64,000 bases of DNA from the NCBI GenBank assembly GCA_036971475.1, contig JBAIZL010000003.1, positions 107,835,070 to 107,899,069 on the forward strand, in the 5' to 3' direction. The number at the start of each line of letters is the position of its first letter. The first letter of the stretch is position 1. This DNA is from Prosapia bicincta (lineage: Eukaryota > Arthropoda > Insecta > Hemiptera > Cercopidae). Positions 23,010 through 35,601 of the stretch are shown here, piece after piece. The translations under genes were made by a program, and so were the position numbers. The notes below the pieces were generated by a model. The model ran no database searches. It saw only the letters and a list, made by a program, of their open reading frames with translations, and was not told the origin of the DNA.

Positions 23010-24475
23010 GTAACTCATTTTATGTAACACTATTGATATCTAATTCATGTTGTGTTCTGGAGAATATGATCAGTAGCATTCTGTTTTATCTGACTTATTG
23101 TATTTACTACGCGCAAGGTAATGTTGGAATACAATTTGAAAAAATTGTCTATCTTATATTGTCATTATTAGTTAATTAATTGTTTTACAATTTTATTGTA
23201 TTAGAGATGGTAATAATTTGGCTGTGGCAATGTACATACAAGTTATTTGTGTAGTCTTGTATGTTAGTCATTATTTTAATAATATATTGTATTGATTTCA
23301 AAATATTTTTTTGTATTTTGTTGTATTGTAAATTATATTTCCACTGTGCCCAATGCACTTGATTTGTATGGTCCATATTTTCAGGTTTTTATTTGTTAAG
23401 GGGTCAAGCACATTCGGTTTGAGTGTGATGATTGATCTATTTGTACTTACGTTACGATCTTCGAGAATGTTTAAAGGTGGTTTTAAGGTGGTTCATCGAC
23501 CGTGTAATCGGCTTCTTACGTTATCTGAATCTAATGAATAATAATTGAAATCTCGTTTGTTCAGTCGTACTTATTTTAATTTAGAATTAGTTTAATTTAT
23601 TCCTTTAATGTTATTCCGTTTAGTTTTAGTTAATTGAAATTAGAATTAGTTTTAACTATTCATTAAAATTAGTGTTTAGTTTTACTTTAGTTTAATTCAA
23701 TTTAGTTTAAAATTAACTATTTAATTATTTTTTTAATTTAGGTTGTATCTTTTGTGTAAGGTGGTAATAACCTCATTGGTTTGTCCCCAAATGAAAAAGT
23801 CCTTTAACCTTGGAATGTAAGGTCTTGGAAACGTTGTTTGTAAAATATTCCGAAGGTGTTACGCTATTGTATTACCTTTACTCTACAGTATAACGTGACA
23901 CGACGCCGTAAGACCGTAGCGTGCTAACCTAGCAGACTGCATACAAGCGATTTGAAGTTATGTCCACAGTATTTCATACAATAATACTCTTTCAAATCTT
24001 TTGGTCCTCTTGAAAAACCTTCACGATATATTTAAATCTGCCTCCGAAAGAAAGTTATAACGGAAATATATTTATATTGTGATTTTCAATTAGGCTATAT
24101 TGTGTAAATTAGTAAGACTTAAACCAGTAACAATTTTTCTTTGCATTATCAACAAAACAAGTAATATATACATATATTTCTTAAAGTAAATTCCTACGTA
24201 GGTTAAAAAAAAACTTTATTTAATTCCTTTATAATAAATAATTACAAATAAAAATAGATAAATTAAATAACTTATTAGTTATAAACAGATGTTGTAGTAC
24301 ATAATTGATAATATAAAATCAGCTGTTTTATTAAATCATATGTTGTCATTTTTTTTAAGCCAAAGCTTAAGAAATAACTATATCGCCTAACTTTTTCTCA
24401 AATATAAAACTAATTATTTATTTAAATTTAACTAATGAATTATTATTTGAAATAAAACTGTAGTACCATCAAGTG
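23010..24475. other. Gene-poor AT-rich stretch
   Basis: No gene. 23,570-23,740 is a low-complexity tract of TTTAGTTTTAATTNA words. Confidence 0.4.
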
Positions 24476-24479
24476 TGAT

Positions 24480-24600
24480 CCATCTGAACTTGAGTGGATG
24501 AAAAAAATTATTCTTATAACGTTTGAAAATTTGACCAAACTATATAAGGAGAGTGTAGAATAATAGAAGGAATTTAATAAATACCATACTGTTTTTGGAA
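24480..24600 (+). repeat. Short dispersed repeat (family of 10,690)
   Basis: GAGTGGATGAAAAAAATTAT and AATAGAAGGAATTTAATAAA match the copy at 10,690-10,860. The middle here is non-repetitive sequence (ATAACGTTTGAAAATTTGAC), which may resemble the element before microsatellite growth. Confidence 0.5.
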
Positions 24601-24859
24601 ATATATTATTGGGGTTTTGTTGTGAGCCTGTCTATTTTACATAATATACTGTTTAACTTAATTAAATATTTTACGTGCTAGAATATTTCACTGTTAGATC
24701 ACTTTTCATAATAGACTATTTTACATATAATTGACTTGGACTTGAAAATTTATGTCAGTTAGTTTTCGAAACTATATGATATTGCAAAGAACTAACCTGA
24801 ACATGTAAAAGATTTTCAAGGGTTTGGTAAACGTATTAAAAATAGATATATATATTTTA

Positions 24860-25570
24860 TAGCCGAAGCCGGAGCGGCAACGGCCAATATCCAATACTAC
24901 AACATAGCTAACTACATCACTTACACGCTGAATCGATCTCGACAAATAGCATCAGGAATTACTGCCGGAATAAAAAGTGACCTGCGTGCCAAGTTTAAGA
25001 CACTCCATGAGATGCGGGAGGGGGACAAGGCCGAAATTGTTCTTGTCGAAGTCTGGAAGTGTAAAAAATGTTTCAGCATTGTCAGCCTTTACAACTCACT
25101 GGGAAATGTACTGCCAACTTTATACGTGGAAGCCACGCTTCAACCAAACAGCATTATAGTTGGAGACTTCAACAGCCCGTCCACAAGATGGGGTTACTCC
25201 GCGACGACACGAGCCGGTGAAAGGGTAGACGATATGGTTGATGTCAATTTATTGGAAGTGGTTGAAACACCCACAACATTCCTGTCGTACTCTGGCAGTA
25301 CTACTAGATCGGATCTGGTGATCCTGGATCCGCAACTGTCTCAAAAAACTAAAGTTAGGCTTCTGGATGACGCAGCAGTGTGCGGACACCGAGCAGTACT
25401 GATACATACAAGCCTATTCAAAACGCTCAAACCTCCATCTAGACCTCCCCGATGGAATTTTGTGAAAGCAAACTGGACGGCGTATCGCGCACTTACGTAC
25501 GACATCGTAGCAGAAAGCATTGACTGGAGTTCGCTGGAGAAGCTGTCGAGAGCTTTAATAAAACAATCCT
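24860..25570 (+). pseudogene. LINE endonuclease domain (partial)
   Basis: The frame is open from about 24,860 and gives an exonuclease-endonuclease-phosphatase fold fragment. IVGDFNSPSTRWGY (about 25,155-25,196) contains the GDFN motif, and the DLVIL strand follows. The terminal catalytic motif, normally SDH, reads CGHRAVL here (about 25,382), so the catalytic Asp is lost. The N-terminal QxN and E motifs are absent through truncation. A frameshift near 25,545-25,560 throws the frame into an early stop at 25,570; the adjacent frame (FNKTILEC...) carries on into the reverse transcriptase. This piece would nick target DNA in a live element; here it is dead. Confidence 0.8.
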
Positions 25571-28160
25571 AGAATGCAGCACGTCCTGCATACCAAGAGG
25601 TCAGGTCAAAGCCTACCGGCCCTTCTGGAGTAACAAACTAAATGAACTGAAAAATATAAGGAATGCAGCAAGAAGGGAAGCAGAAAGAACAAATGATATC
25701 CTCGCCTGTTCGGCCTTACGCAGGGCACAAGCACAAATTCAAAAAGAAATAAAACAGTCTAAAAGAGAATCCTTCCGAAAATTTCTAGGCACCCTTGACT
25801 TTCGGAGGGATGGGGCAAAAGCACACAAATTTATATCGCGACTTAATAGTGACTCACCGCCTGCACAGCAAGAACCCTTCATGAAAGGAACAAGATGCTA
25901 TACTGATCCACGTGATATCGCTAACCTACTGTGTAAGCACTATGCGAACATCAGTCGTGTAAACCAGCCTAAAAGTGCATACAAAAAGCTGTTAAAGCAG
26001 CCCAAAAGCTCATACCCAACTAGAGAAGACAGCAGAACATGCTCAGGGGATTTCACGTTGGCCGAGTTGGAACAAGCACTCCAGGCAACAAAAACAGGGA
26101 AAGCTCCAGGTGTGGATCGCATTTTCTCGGAATTCCTTATTAACTTGGGCCAAAAGAGAAAATTGCTCTTCTTAGAGATATTGAACCTATCCTGGGCTAG
26201 CCATGTACCTCATCAATGGCGAAAAGGTGAAATAGTGCCAATCCATAAGAAGGGCAAACCTATCAGCGAAGCAGGAAGCTACAGACCAGTTGCTCTAACG
26301 AGTGCATGCAGTAAAGTAGTGGAAAGAATGGTTGCCCGCCGACTGAGCCAATTCTTCGATTTACACAACACCATCGACGATGACCAAGCAGGATTCAGAT
26401 CGAGACGAAGTACAATGAATCAAGTAGTATACTTCTCACAGTGTGTCAAAGACGGCTTTCAAAGGAAAATGTCCACCCTGTCTGTACTAATAGACCTAAA
26501 AAATGCCTACGACACCGTTTGGAGAGAAATGCTCATACACAAGCTAGCCCAAAGTGGAATTAGGGACAATTTATATAAGTGGATCAAATCCTTTCTGTCG
26601 CAACGACTTATTAGAGTAAGATATACAGGAGGAATGTCCAAATATCGTATCCAAAGACAGGGATTGACACAAGGAGCCGTAATCAGTTGTATACTCTTTA
26701 ATTTGATGATCAATGACGTACTCACGGCAGTTCGAGCAGTGCCTGGAGTACAATGCCTACTCTATGCAGATGATCTAATTCTCTAGGCTTGTGGTAGCAA
26801 CATCAAATCACTAGAAGAAGCAATAAACAAGGCACTGACTAGCCTGCTGCTTTGGACGGAGACTAACGCGATGTGTGTGAATGCGAATAAATCAATTTAC
26901 CAACTTTTTACACTTTCAACAAGACGACCCGAAATCTCTCTGCGATACGGGAATAGCGAACTCATGGAGAGCAATATCTGCAAATACCTGGGAGTTTCAA
27001 TAGATTCCAAAATGACCTGGAAACCACACATCAAAGAAAGCGCCATCAGAGCCATTAAAAGAGCAAGACTGCTGAAACGCCTAACTGCCACAACATGGGG
27101 AGCAAATCAGGATGTACTGAACACAGCGTACAAAACATATATACGCTCCATACTCGAGTACGGAGCTGAAGCAACAATCACAGCGTCAAACACCACATCC
27201 CAAATCTTGGATAGAACCCAAAATGCAGTGCTCCGAGTCATCACTGGTGCACCAATATCGACCCCGAAAGCAGCAATGGAGGCACAGTTGGAAACGGAGC
27301 CAATGCAGTTTAGAAGAGACAAACTCAGTCTCGGGTTTTGGGAGAGAAACAAAATGACGTACAGCCACATGTGGGCAAACTTTAAAGAAGCCACAACGAG
27401 GCTAAAAACACAAAAAACTCCGATAACCACATATAAAGAGTTGATTAAGAAATACAACATCAACATTGGCACTCATATAACAGATATCGGGACACACGAA
27501 GTGTTCAATTCACTGCCCAAGGGAATCCTAAATCTTCTTGACCACAATATCCCAAAGAAAGATTGTAACCCACTAGAACTAAAGGCTGCAGCCCTCAGAA
27601 CCATCAACACAGTCTATCCAGAGACACAGTGGCTACATGTATATACCGATGGATCGTGCCTCCCAGACAAAGGACAGACTGGAGCTGGTTATTACTGTAA
27701 TCTTTTCGACGGATCGCTAGCAGTTGGTAACAACCAAAGTAACTTTGACGGTGAAATAACCGCCATACTAGCGGCATCAAACGAAATGAAGAAAATAAAG
27801 ACACCGGCACAAGCAGTCTTTCTTGTAGACTCAATGGGTGCAATAATGGCCGTAACAAATAACAAGAAAACCGATTGCAGATTCACTCTAGCCTGTGGTC
27901 AAAATTTGTCAAAACTAATGAATAGGGGATGGAAAATTTAATTACAATGGATCCCTAGCCACGTGGATATAAGAGGTAATGAATTAGCCGACTCATTGGC
28001 AAAAAAAGGAACAACGCTCCCACAGCCGAGCGTAGCAACTTCGCTCCCCTCCATAAAAATACAAATAAATGCTGGAATAAAGAGGAGCACTCAAGCCTAC
28101 TTATGGGAAGCATCTCTTAATAAACGTTGGGATTTTAGAAACACATCTAATCTTATTTAA
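25550..28160 (+). pseudogene. LINE reverse transcriptase and RNase H (broken)
   Basis: A single frame runs through this span with two in-frame stops: TAG at 26,784-26,786 and TAA at 27,939-27,941. Reverse transcriptase motifs visible are KAPGVDRI, SYRPVALTS, QAGFRSRRST, LIDLKNAYDTV, RQGLTQGAVISCILFNLMIN and YADDLIL, with the catalytic YADD intact immediately before the first stop. RNase H follows: VYTDGSC, FDGEITAILAA, LVDSMGAI and, after the second stop, IPSHVDIRGNELADSLAKKG, so all four acidic positions are present. It copied element RNA into DNA at the target site when active. The C-terminal Cys/His finger is missing. The light damage suggests a moderately old copy. Confidence 0.85.
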
Positions 28161-28170
28161 ATACGGTTAA

Positions 28171-31100
28171 AAAATTAATAAACAATATTACTTTGGTACA
28201 GTCTAAGTAAAACCACCCTCGTTAGCGTTGTATATCGCTTATGAACCCAAAAGCCTATTTCGTGACACTCTGATTTGAACGCTTCATACTAAAATCCATC
28301 CTAACTGGATATTGTATATTTATATTGTATTGTAGTAAAACATTAATGTGTTGTATAATTTTTGTCATTAAAGAGCTTCCTTAGGATTTTCTATATAGTA
28401 AGGTATTTTTTTAAATTTATGTTTTGAATACTATATAAATACATTGATACATTTATTCATCCATGTCTTTGTATTCCACTGTATATTTAGATATATAACT
28501 AAACATTATGTAATTAATTTCTATAATTAACTATAAGTAACTATTGCACATCTGGGTGAATACGTTAGTATTTACTTGCTGACACGTTTCGAAACAATCG
28601 TTTCCTTTACGAAGCTAACCATCTACGTTTCTATATTACCGTAGTAAATTTACGAGCTAATACATTAAATTAGATATGTTATATTATAGCTGGTTTTCCG
28701 ATAGAGATAAACAGTTGCTCTCGACTTGTTATTTTAACGATTTTGCCAAATAAACGTTTGCCAATAAACAAGTCATCCCTTACAAACAGATATACTCGCT
28801 CTGCTAAAGTCGTTACAGGAGTCGTCACATTTATTGTTAGCTATTATCTTTATTTTAATCTTTGCTCGCACTTATTGGCCAGATGTCAGTTTAGTTTCCC
28901 TACGTCACGCTTACACTAATATCTCTGTATATTCAGGTAAGGCTGTAAAACAATGCTTTTATAGTTTAATATGTTCGCTCCATCTCAATATATAATCATA
29001 AAGTTTTATGAAAGCAAAATCTAAAGGTTTTATGATAGGAAAATCATAACGCACTATGATAACAACATCAACAACGGGTAACATCGTTTCTAAAGATCAC
29101 TCTAAATACATTTTCAAGTTCGTTTAGTTTAGGCCTATACGATTTTTATAGTGATATATTTTACCTGGTTGTTTGTGGATTTTAGTCAATTATTTTTCGT
29201 TTCCTCAACTTTTTCGAACTATTTAGGTAAGCTATAGATGTGAAGGAAGGTTAATCGGTTTAGAAAATGCACACAGTGAAGACGAAACAACTGAGGAGAC
29301 GAGTAATAAACCAGAACATCAACAAGTAACAAGGTTCAAAAAAGACCATTTTATGAATAATCTACATTTATATTAGATATCCTGACCGATTGCTTCATAA
29401 CCGACGAACTGACAAGTATAATAGATATAGACTTGAAATTTGTAGGAAACCTTTGTTTGGTGATCTAAACACTTGGTAATAAGTGGTTTTGCTACATTTT
29501 AATATTAAGTTTTGTCTTCAATATAGCTCATCTATTGGCTCATGTATGTAATCAGCTGTTTCAAGAAAACAGATAAAGGCTTTTTATCATGTAAGCGATC
29601 ACCTGTTTCAAATTTCGTTTAAAAACCCCTTGAAACTTGCATAGAAGCCGCGAGGTTGGACGCTAGTCTAATTATAACAGGTTTCACGAAACAAAGCTAA
29701 GAATGTAATATACAAACAATTTTTGTTCTTTTATCTCGTTAAGTTGGTAATCATACATTAGTACTGTAGTTCCAATTTTGTCCCGCAACGGACGTTTTTG
29801 TTTACAAAGTTTAAACTAAATTTAAAACAGATGTGACGAGTTCAGTGAGTGATAATAATTTCACTGTCCTAAATTACAGTGGGGAATTTTGTAAAAAAGT
29901 ATGCAAAAATATGAGCATTTTAAATTAAACACACGCTTGAAATATCAGCTGATGCCGGTGTTTTATTGTTGTCACGTCGGTGTAACATGACACATGAGCA
30001 ACCAGATTTTACTAGTTTGACTTGGAAACTTAACGTAAATAAAACAATGGGAGAATATTTAGTGTAAGTAAATACAATAAAATTGTTAGTGTATTCGAAT
30101 ATTTTTATATAGACTAATATTTTGTCCAACTGTCGCATAACCTAGATAAGTGAAACAGGAAGATATGTATGTAGTTTTAATTAAAACTGCAGTTTTATAT
30201 ACAATTTATTGCAAAATGTTTCCATCACTCTCCAAAAAATAAACCTCACTCAATTTGAACTGTATATTTTCTTGTGTTATATAGTGAGCACGTATCACAT
30301 ACTTTATTGCAACTTTTAAAATTAAATATATATGTACAGAAAACAAGTAATATATATATATATCTGAATTACTACTTAAGTAAATTAAAAAAAAATATTT
30401 GAATTACTTTTTATTTTATAAGTACAAATAATATAAATATGGCAGAATAACAATAATATGTGCCAATATAGAACGATGGTGAAATAAATTAGAAAAAGAG
30501 CAAATAGAAGGAATTAAATAAAAACTATATTAAAATTACTTTAAAAAAAATTATTTATTATTTTATACATCACCATTTATTATTTCCACTAGGTATAATA
30601 TTTCAAATTTGATAATATTCTATATTTCAGTTTCGGTTTCCATCCTTTGATTATTTCCTTCCGCTTCAAGGCTAGCCACATTACGGGTTATACTACGTCA
30701 AACAATATTGAATGATAATGTAGCTACGTCATATTATACCTAGATGATATACGTTTAGGATAGGTTAGGTTATAGCCTATACATTAGTTTACTAAGCTAC
30801 CAAACTACCCATGTCTTATATTCACGTTATTGCTTTCAGGTCCGAGGAAAATGAAAGCTACTGCATCACTGCAGCAACAGGTTAGTTTACATAAGAGAAC
30901 TTGCTTTTACAAACCTAACCAGTGCTTTGTAGCTATTCTGTAATAGGTATAATCATTAACATTTTGAGGCATATAAAGGAGTATAACAAGCTTTTGTTGC
31001 CACAATAAAGTGAAAGAATTTTGCGTATTATGTAATTTAAACAAATATTAAAGCTACAGATCTACAAAATCTAATAATTCAGAATAAGAAATATAACATT

Positions 31101-31880
31101 TTGTGAAAACATTTATACCTACATTAATGTGAACACCACAGCTATTGTAGGAAACAATCTTTTAAGGAACTAATTTACTTTCAGACAGATTCGAGTGTCT
31201 AAATATTGCCGACACCAAAATAAAATCTGTTTGTACTTTCCTAACCTAACCATATGCATGGTTAGTAAATCACTGACGTAATCTAATGTAGTTTCTGTTT
31301 TAGTTTACGTTGGTACATTTTATTTCACCTAAACCTATCCTAATGGATGTTTTGTATCTATTTGTAGTATAGACTTAATGTAATGTAGACACAGCGTTCG
31401 GTTTCATAAAGAAATCTTACTTATGGAATTTACTTATGGTAATCTATACAAATACTAGAAAATCATAGTTGACCTATTCCTTGTTCTAATAACGAATTTT
31501 CAAACTTAATAGCCAGATGATTTTCGTACTATCGTTTCGTTGTTTTGATAGTTTATTATAAAGGTGATTGCAAATGAATAATTATTACAAGTGCACTGTT
31601 TATGCTACAGAAGCTAATAATATATTTGTTCATTTGCGGTATTCCAGTCTGAGGACCGGATACCACGCGTAACAGAAATCCTACTTCCGGAAGTATACGT
31701 CACACTGCCTAAAGACAATGAAATATTTCGCAGGTAGAAGGACAGTGATTTGATTTCTGCCGAAAGTTACACGGAATCGGTTTTACACAAGACGTGCTCG
31801 AAGAAATGTCACGTCAGCATGTCGCACAAGTTTTACGCGATCGAGATCCTGTTTCAACGCTTATATTTTTATTTCCCGTC
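28171..31880. other. Gene-poor AT-rich stretch with repeat fragments
   Basis: No supported gene. 28,580-28,605 contains a TGACACGTTTCGAAAC word of the hammerhead-like family (minus strand). 30,440-30,540 ends in AATAGAAGGAATTAAATAAA-type sequence of the 10,690 family (CAAATAGAAGGAATTAAATA). 30,760-30,775 has AGGTTAGGTTA, an insect TTAGG-like word. A short open stretch at 31,755-31,860 encodes LEEMSRQHVAQVLRDRDPVS-like peptide in one frame, possibly a transposon scrap. Confidence 0.4.
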
Positions 31881-31884
31881 TTTA

Positions 31885-32060
31885 ATAAATATATATAAAA
31901 ATGATTATTTGTATGTCTGTATGTATGCATGTATGTATGTATGTATGAACCTATATGCATTTCTAAACCTCTGATCCGACAGCCATGAAACTTTGAGAAA
32001 TCGTTGAGTACATTCCTGGAAATTATTCTAGCTACATAACAATTTTTTCCATCATGCAAT
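31885..32060 (+). repeat. TATATAAAAATGATTATTTG-type repeat with (TGTA)n
   Basis: A TATATAAAAATGATTATTTG start, a TGTATGTATG tetranucleotide run (about 31,911-31,947) and the following CCTCTGATCCGACAGCCATG resemble a dispersed repeat style common in insects. Only one copy was found in the window, so the family assignment is tentative. Confidence 0.35.
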
Positions 32061-32103
32061 TTTTAAGTTAATTATAGCATAAAATGTGACTTTCTACCTT
32101 ATC

Positions 32104-32285
32104 TTGAAGTGAGTGGCGTCAGAATTGAGGGGAATAAATGTCGGGGAGGTTGTTAGGTGAAAAGACGTTTCAGAGAGTGACGTCAGAATTGAGAAGAATA
32201 AATGAAGGGGAGGGTGTTAGGAATTTAGACGTTTCAGGGAGTGACGTTAGTATTGAGGGGAATAAATGAAAGGAAGCATTTTGTG
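32104..32285 (+). repeat. Three-copy tandem repeat, about 64-bp period
   Basis: GGCGTCAGAATTGAG (32,114), GACGTCAGAATTGAG (32,180) and GACGTTAGTATTGAG (32,242) head three diverged units, each followed by GAATAAATG and, in two, a GTTAGG...GACGTTTCAG part. Confidence 0.75.
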
Positions 32286-32599
32286 CTAGAAATGATATGA
32301 TTGCACATGATGGGGAATAAAATTTGAAATAAAGTGTGAAGAGTGAAAATATACCGGTAGTTTCAAAACAATACAAAAATTGAGAATTAGTTATTATTTA
32401 AAATGAAATTTTACTTGTAGAATAGACTATAGGACTATGAAGCGAAGTAGATTTAACGTTTTGGTGGAGTTTTCCTTTGTATGTTCTTTCAGGAAGTTTA
32501 GGGACATTCGGGTATTATCGCCTAGAGGCTTAAGATAGGTTTGTGAATGTAAGTTATGTTAGGGACGTAAAATCACCCTGGTACAGGATATAGGGAAGA

Positions 32600-32730
32600 T
32601 TTTACGGCCTCACGTGAGCAGGGTTGCATATGTACTCTCTATCATGTCTGTAAAGAGATACCTTTCTGTAACTCCCCATTGTAAGGAAAAGGGTAGATTT
32701 AATATAGAACGTTTGAGGTAATTATATAAT
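32600..32730 (+). repeat. CRE/E-box-like repeat family member
   Basis: CGGCCTCACGTGAGCAGGGTTGC and GTAACTCCCCATTGTAAGGA follow the same order as the member at 6,638. Confidence 0.45.
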
Positions 32731-33006
32731 GACCCCTTGAATCTGGGAATGTGGAGTGTTATTGGGTGGCGTTACCAAAGGTAAACCTGTTGGCAGAGTA
32801 TAGGAAGGAGTCAACACGTACCCGTGGGTGAGTGCAAAGTATGTATGACACAGCCTGGCCGATGCTTCTCAGGTTCCTTCTAGGTTGAAACGAGACCTTT
32901 GAAGGAAAGACACTTTCAAGTAAAGGAATAATTATTTTCAGAGAGAAAAATATGATGAAATACATTTTCTATAGTTGAAAATATAAATAAAAGACGTACA
33001 TGAAAC

Positions 33007-33170
33007 TGACAAACTAATCATTTAATAACTCAGACACGTTCCAATGACAAAGTCATCATAATCAATGAATCCAAGTTAGAGTTTCTAGTAGCATCACTCA
33101 CTGATGATGATAACTTTATCATTGAAACGCGTGTGAGTAAATAAATGATTAGTTTGTGAGTTTAGTGTTT
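33007..33170. repeat. Foldback element with hammerhead-like core
   Basis: An imperfect inverted repeat: ACAAACTAATCATTTAATAA at the left against TAAATAAATGATTAGTTTGT at the right, with ACACGTTCCAATGACAAAGT against ACTTTATCATTGAAACGCGT inside. The right arm holds CTGATGA (33,101-33,107), a short hairpin (TGATAA/TTATCA) and GAAAC (33,124-33,128), resembling a hammerhead ribozyme core with two extra U residues. No coding capacity. Confidence 0.6.
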
Positions 33171-33679
33171 GTCCTATGTATGTAATAACGTAACCCCACA
33201 AGCTAAGCTCGAAGAATAGTTAAAATATATATTTTAATTTTGGAACTGTTTTAAAGTCGCTTTCCTTTATATGTATCATTCAGTATAACTTTTGAATGGG
33301 TAGAAAATGCCTATATTTTCTTTTGCGATATAAGGAAATAGTTTTCCCACCGCTAGTTGTAAGGATAGTTTTGACACTGGCGGCGAGTGAAAGGGGAGGT
33401 GCATTAACACATAGAGTGTTTGCACTTCGCAGGTGATTGATGGCGGCAAATGCCTCTCGTTCTTGTTTCAACCAAAGTTTTTTGTTATAAACTCAGCAGC
33501 TTTGGTAACTTTAACCCGTCAGTTAAAGTGAGACAGTAGCTGACTTTTTAAAACTCATTATTCGGAACGAAGCGTGGATGCGAGCCTTTTAACATGGTTT
33601 AAACATAATTGCTGTTTATGTCCGGAAAAAATAGACACTATTGTATAGAAATCAAACATTCGTAACCTAAAATATATTT

Positions 33680-33690
33680 AATTTGTTATA
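33680..33690 (+). repeat. Target-site duplication, left (I-group LINE)
   Basis: AATTTGTTATA, identical to 39,664-39,674 at the other end of the element. Confidence 0.85.
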
Positions 33691-33699
33691 ACCCGCAGG

Positions 33700-33745
33700 G
33701 GGGTGCGGACTAGCCGCACCTACGAGGGATTTGGCGTCCCTCGCG
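33700..33745 (+). promoter_or_regulatory. LINE 5' stem-loops / probable internal promoter region
   Basis: Two perfect 7-bp hairpins stand at the very start of the element: GGTGCGG/CCGCACC (33,702-33,708 with 33,714-33,720) and CGAGGGA/TCCCTCG (33,723-33,729 with 33,737-33,743). Full-length LINEs of this kind carry a promoter in the first bases of the 5' UTR; no TATA box is seen. The 5' UTR continues to 34,192 and includes a (CA)n run at about 33,781-33,799. Confidence 0.55.
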
Positions 33746-34192
33746 GTACCCTAGCCTAACACTACACCACTCACAAAAACATACACACACACACACACAA
33801 CACAATCTATACACATTTCAACACTTACATCTTCGCTTAGGGAATTTTGACTGGTCAGAACCGTTGCGCGTTGGGAGTGCTGAAAAGTCCAGAGCGTAAC
33901 AAAGTCTGGTCTGGGACGCTGATGTGAGCTTGCTCTGCCGAAGACGTAAGCGCGGTTTCTGGTCTACCAGCCGCTTCGGTCCTTGGTCAGGGAGTGTCCG
34001 CGGTGCACGGGTGTCGGAGCCTGTGCACAGAATTACGAGTTCTCGACTGATGCCCATCCAGTCGAGCTAAGGAGAAAAGCTATAGGCCTCAGAGTTCTGA
34101 GGGTTGGAAATGATCTTAATGTGATCCAAAGGTGTACCCGTTCCTATAGTCTCGCCCGTAACGCTTGACACGATGGCTGGCAAAAAATATTT

Positions 34193-35598
34193 ATGGATTC
34201 AAAAACCACGTCAAATATGACTAGTCTGAAGAGGACATGCCAGGATTCTCCTGACGATCTAACTTGTAAAAATTTGAGCAAAAAGTTGATGGTGGCAACG
34301 TCGCAGACATTGCCATCAGCAAAGTATTTAGTGGTTTCTATTGCCGAAGAAGGGAAAGATCTTTCTAAAGTTTCTCCTTTCCTTATTAACAAGGCTATTA
34401 CTGCCTGTGCTGGAGGTCCAGTAGCCTCTATTAAGAAACTTAGAAACGGAACAATGTTAGTTACGACTTCCACCGAGAGACAAACCTGTGCTCTATCTAA
34501 AATGACCTCTTTCTTTGATCAGGTCAAGGTATCTGTGGCTCCCCATAGATCCTTGAATTATTCAAAGGGGGTTATCACATGTAGGGATTTAATGTAGCTT
34601 CCGGTTGATGAAATTAAATCCGAACTCTCGTCTCAGTCAGTTACGGACATTGTCAATATCATGAAAATGGACAAAGGAGAAAAAGTAGCAACAGCTTCTT
34701 TTATCGTCACTTTTGGAAAGCCGGAAATACCCGAATACTTACATGCAGGTTACCAAAGGCTCTCAGTGAGACCATACGTGGCTAACCCTAGGCGCTGCTT
34801 CAAGTGCCAGCGATTTGGGCATATCAGCTCTACCTGTTCGAAGCAGAACGTATGCGGTATATGTAGCGTTGAAGGCCATGATGATAAGGAATGTGTCAAT
34901 TCTCCGAAATGCGCCAACTGTGGTGGTGACCACCCAGCGCGATCCTACAACTGCCCTACTTTTAAGGAAGAGAAAGCTATCCTAGGCATCATGGCGAAAG
35001 ACAAGCTGTCGTTTCCAGAGGCCAAAAAACTCTATAGATCTACTCAGCCAAAGGCAGACAGTAAGACTTATGCCGCTACTCTGACCGCTTCCAAATCGTC
35101 CTGTAACAACTGTGCCGAGCTGTCGAAAAAAATTGAAGTTCTAACTGAACAAGTTTCTCGCCTTTTGTCCATAGTCACGAATGGTCCTCCTACTTTGAAT
35201 TTAGTACAACCTACAGCGACGGATAGTGATTTACCTCTTGTACCAATCCCTTCCTCTGGGGGGATTGGAGCACAAAATAAATCATTAAGTGAGCCTTGTG
35301 TTTCTTTGCGAAAACGGCTAACAAAGCTTCTGTGCAGAAGATGTTGGAAAAAAACAAACCACGTAGACCAGTGTTATGCCAGACCACATCGCAACCGTCG
35401 TTACCGGGTATTAGGAAAAAAGCTAACAAAGGAGGGAATGTGAAAACCACTCCTCCTAAGCCCAAATCTTCCTCAGATTCCATCCCTGAACGGGTGAATT
35501 TGGAATCTGAAAAATGTAAGCCTGGGACGTCTAAAAACGTCCCAATCAAGAAAGGAGAAAGCACCAATGGGTGTCAGATCAATCCATTGCTGAGTTAA
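34193..35598 (+). pseudogene. LINE ORF1, Gag-like zinc-knuckle protein (broken)
   Basis: ORF1 proteins of I-group LINEs bind element RNA and form particles. The first ATG in a long frame is at 34,193. An in-frame TAG interrupts it at 34,595-34,597 after 134 codons, and the same frame resumes through 34,661-35,443. That part holds three zinc knuckles in a row (CFKCQRFGHISSTC, CGICSVEGHDDKEC, CANCGGDHPARSYNC; about 34,797-34,965), then a Cys/coil-like segment (NNCAELSKKIEVLTEQVSRL). A frameshift around 35,280-35,330 then moves the Lys/Pro/Ser-rich tail into the next frame (about 35,320-35,598). With both faults ignored the protein would have about 465 residues, normal for the family. Its stop TAA is followed at once by a second TAA and the ORF2 ATG. 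Confidence 0.85.
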
Positions 35599-35601
35599 TA
35601 A

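Larger units (their letters stand above)
24858..28170 (+). mobile_element. 5'- and 3'-truncated LINE with RNase H (I-superfamily type)
   Basis: The remains of one long ORF2 are read in order: partial AP-type endonuclease, reverse transcriptase, RNase H. The endonuclease begins without its N-terminal catalytic motifs, so the element is 5'-truncated just after a (TA) tract near 24,858. At the 3' end the C-terminal zinc-finger region is missing and no poly-A or simple tail is seen. The RNase H domain places it in the I/R1-like part of non-LTR retrotransposons rather than RTE or L1. No target duplication was found. Confidence 0.85.

Noticed and set aside
30755..30780. Telomeric TTAGG repeat tract
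   Set aside because: Only about two units; such words are common inside insect chromosomes.
34144..35567. Minus-strand frames of 109 and 118 codons
   Set aside because: Antisense shadows of LINE ORF1.
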